Origin: Spirochaetales bacterium
Lineage (GTDB): Bacteria; Spirochaetota; Spirochaetia; SPDA01
Length of the DNA: 7,010 bases
NCBI GenBank assembly: GCA_004525155.1
Contig: SPDA01000090.1
Span: forward strand, 1-7,010
Direction: 5' to 3'
Position numbers and translations under genes: made by a program. Positions 6,258 to 7,010 of this stretch are shown here, piece after piece. The first letter of the stretch is position 1, and each line of letters opens with the position of its first letter. The notes below the pieces were generated by a model. It was not told where the DNA came from. It made no database searches and worked only from the letters and a program-made list of their open reading frames with translations.

Positions 6258-6803
6258 ATGCCTGACAAAGCGTTAGACCTTTTTCAAGCCTACGGTCAGA
6301 ACAAACTTCCGGCGGAAGGCGGATACATAGTCTCGACTTTTTTTAACAAGAATTCAGCCTACTGCAAATATGAAGTAGTCGGATACAACGGTGTTAAAAG
6401 CATCTACCTCACCAGCGAAGGGCTTACATTTCAAACGGACGGCAACAAGATTTTCGTTCTGATAGAGCCCGCATCATATCACAAAAAATTCATGGAACCT
6501 GTGAGCAGGTCATCGGACGAGAGCATACCACACCGCTTCAGCGAGCTCGAGATTTTCATATGCAAAAACCAGACAAAGGTCATGGTAAGCAAGGATCCGA
6601 TAGTCACTTATTCTTCTTTTACCATCATGAAGCCCGCTGGCATAAATTTTTCACTGGTTTTTTACAATCTCGAGGATGTACTGGATACCATTCTGTTTTT
6701 TTTCTCGCAGACCCTGCACAAGGAAGCCGGCGTTCCGACCATTGACGCAAAAAAATCAGCCCAGCTTGTAATAAACGCCCTGAAGAAATTCGGGCTCTGG
6801 TAA
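6258..6803 (+). CDS. Unrecognised 181-residue cytoplasmic protein
   Basis: I do not recognise a family. The product has no signal peptide and is predicted to be soluble and cytoplasmic. It has mixed alpha/beta character: strands such as GGYIVSTFF (21-29), YEVVGYNGVKSIYL (38-51), KIFVLIEP (64-71), LEIFICKNQTKVMV (97-110) and INFSLVFYNL (129-138), then two C-terminal helices at about 139-157 and 164-178. The first of these, EDVLDTILFFFSQTLH, is amphipathic and could pair with another protein. Two cysteines (36, 102) are far apart, and no metal, nucleotide or catalytic motif is seen. The start is ATG 6258, preceded by AGGGGGG (6247-6253). The upstream ATG 6240 would read through that ribosome site and lies at the predicted transcription start. 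The gene has its own promoter and a strong terminator, so it can be expressed alone even though it follows the TPR gene. Confidence 0.8.
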   Translation: MPDKALDLFQAYGQNKLPAEGGYIVSTFFNKNSAYCKYEVVGYNGVKSIYLTSEGLTFQTDGNKIFVLIEPASYHKKFMEPVSRSSDESIPHRFSELEIFICKNQTKVMVSKDPIVTYSSFTIMKPAGINFSLVFYNLEDVLDTILFFFSQTLHKEAGVPTIDAKKSAQLVINALKKFGLW

Positions 6804-6831
6804 GCAGTATTATACGATATTACGGTAAGAG

Positions 6832-6876
6832 AAGCTCCTGCGGAAACATGTCAGAGTCCCGCAGGAGCTTTTTTTT
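6832..6876 (+). terminator. Rho-independent terminator, possibly bidirectional
   Basis: AAGCTCCTGCGG (6832-6843) pairs perfectly over 12 bp with CCGCAGGAGCTT (6859-6870) around a 15-base loop, followed by eight T (6869-6876) on the plus strand. It ends the 181-residue gene. Read on the minus strand the same hairpin follows the ppdK stop, but its tail (CTTCTCTT) is less T-rich, so termination there may be weaker. Confidence 0.9.
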
Positions 6877-7010
6877 CAGCCTGCCGCTTCCTCTTTTTCG
6901 ATATTGATCTGGGCAACGGCGAGATTCGCGATAGGAACACTGTAGGATGAGCAGGAAACATAATTAAGTCCCGAATCCATGCAGAATCGTATGTTCTCCG
7001 GCATTGCGCC
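6876..7010 (-). CDS. ppdK: Pyruvate, phosphate dikinase, C-terminal fragment (cut by window edge)
   Basis: The last 44 residues and the TGA (6876-6878) are present; the rest lies outside the window. PPDK interconverts pyruvate, ATP and phosphate with phosphoenolpyruvate, AMP and pyrophosphate. The fragment reads PENIRFCMDSGLNYVSCSSY and then SVPIANLAVAQINIEK. This matches the conserved end of the PEP/pyruvate-binding barrel, where other PPDKs have GLNYVSCSPFRVPIARLAAAQ. The cysteine of VSCS (fragment residue 20) corresponds to the family's catalytic general acid/base cysteine. The family usually has Pro-Phe-Arg after VSCS; here it is Ser-Tyr-Ser, a substitution near the active site that may be lineage variation. 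PPDK is usually about 870-900 residues. The stop codon shares one base with the T-run of the terminator of the convergent gene. Confidence 0.92.
   Translation of the reverse strand, partial: GAMPENIRFCMDSGLNYVSCSSYSVPIANLAVAQINIEKEEAAG

Overview
The window looks like chromosomal DNA of a Gram-negative-type (diderm) bacterium with moderate GC, and I favour a spirochaete. The hints are two lipoproteins with loose lipoboxes, a probable outer-membrane barrel, G-rich Shine-Dalgarno sites, a pyruvate phosphate dikinase and a long cytoplasmic TPR protein. None of these is decisive, and there is no rRNA or other phylogenetic marker. I see no mobile element, tRNA, rRNA or CRISPR array. The window is almost fully coding, and no gene-free stretch exceeds 100 bases.

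Left part (1-2414): two gene pairs diverge from a 27-bp gap near position 865. Leftward on the minus strand run an SH3-domain lipoprotein (400-852) and then a DUF445 membrane protein that runs off the window edge (1-378). Rightward run a small exported barrel-like protein (880-1482) and a caspase-family (peptidase C14) lipoprotein (1479-2414), which overlap by 4 bp and are probably translationally coupled. A good sigma70-type promoter for the leftward pair lies inside the start of the rightward pair. A perfect 6+2+6 palindrome covers both the rightward start codon and the predicted leftward transcription start. All four products are predicted to be in the cell envelope.

Middle (2392-4164): a complete alpha-phosphoglucomutase/phosphomannomutase on the minus strand converges on the caspase gene and overlaps it by 23 bp. 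It diverges from the next gene across a 99-bp promoter region.

Right part (4264-7010): a 639-residue cytoplasmic TPR protein is followed by an unrecognised 181-residue cytoplasmic protein with its own promoter, whose spacer carries a dyad. A strong hairpin terminator then separates it from the C-terminal end of pyruvate phosphate dikinase (ppdK) on the minus strand. The phosphoglucomutase and PPDK both belong to central sugar/pyruvate metabolism but are separate transcription units.

The most interesting element is the barrel plus caspase-lipoprotein pair: an envelope-anchored caspase with an intact His/Cys dyad, an EF-hand-like loop and a co-translated exported partner of unknown function.
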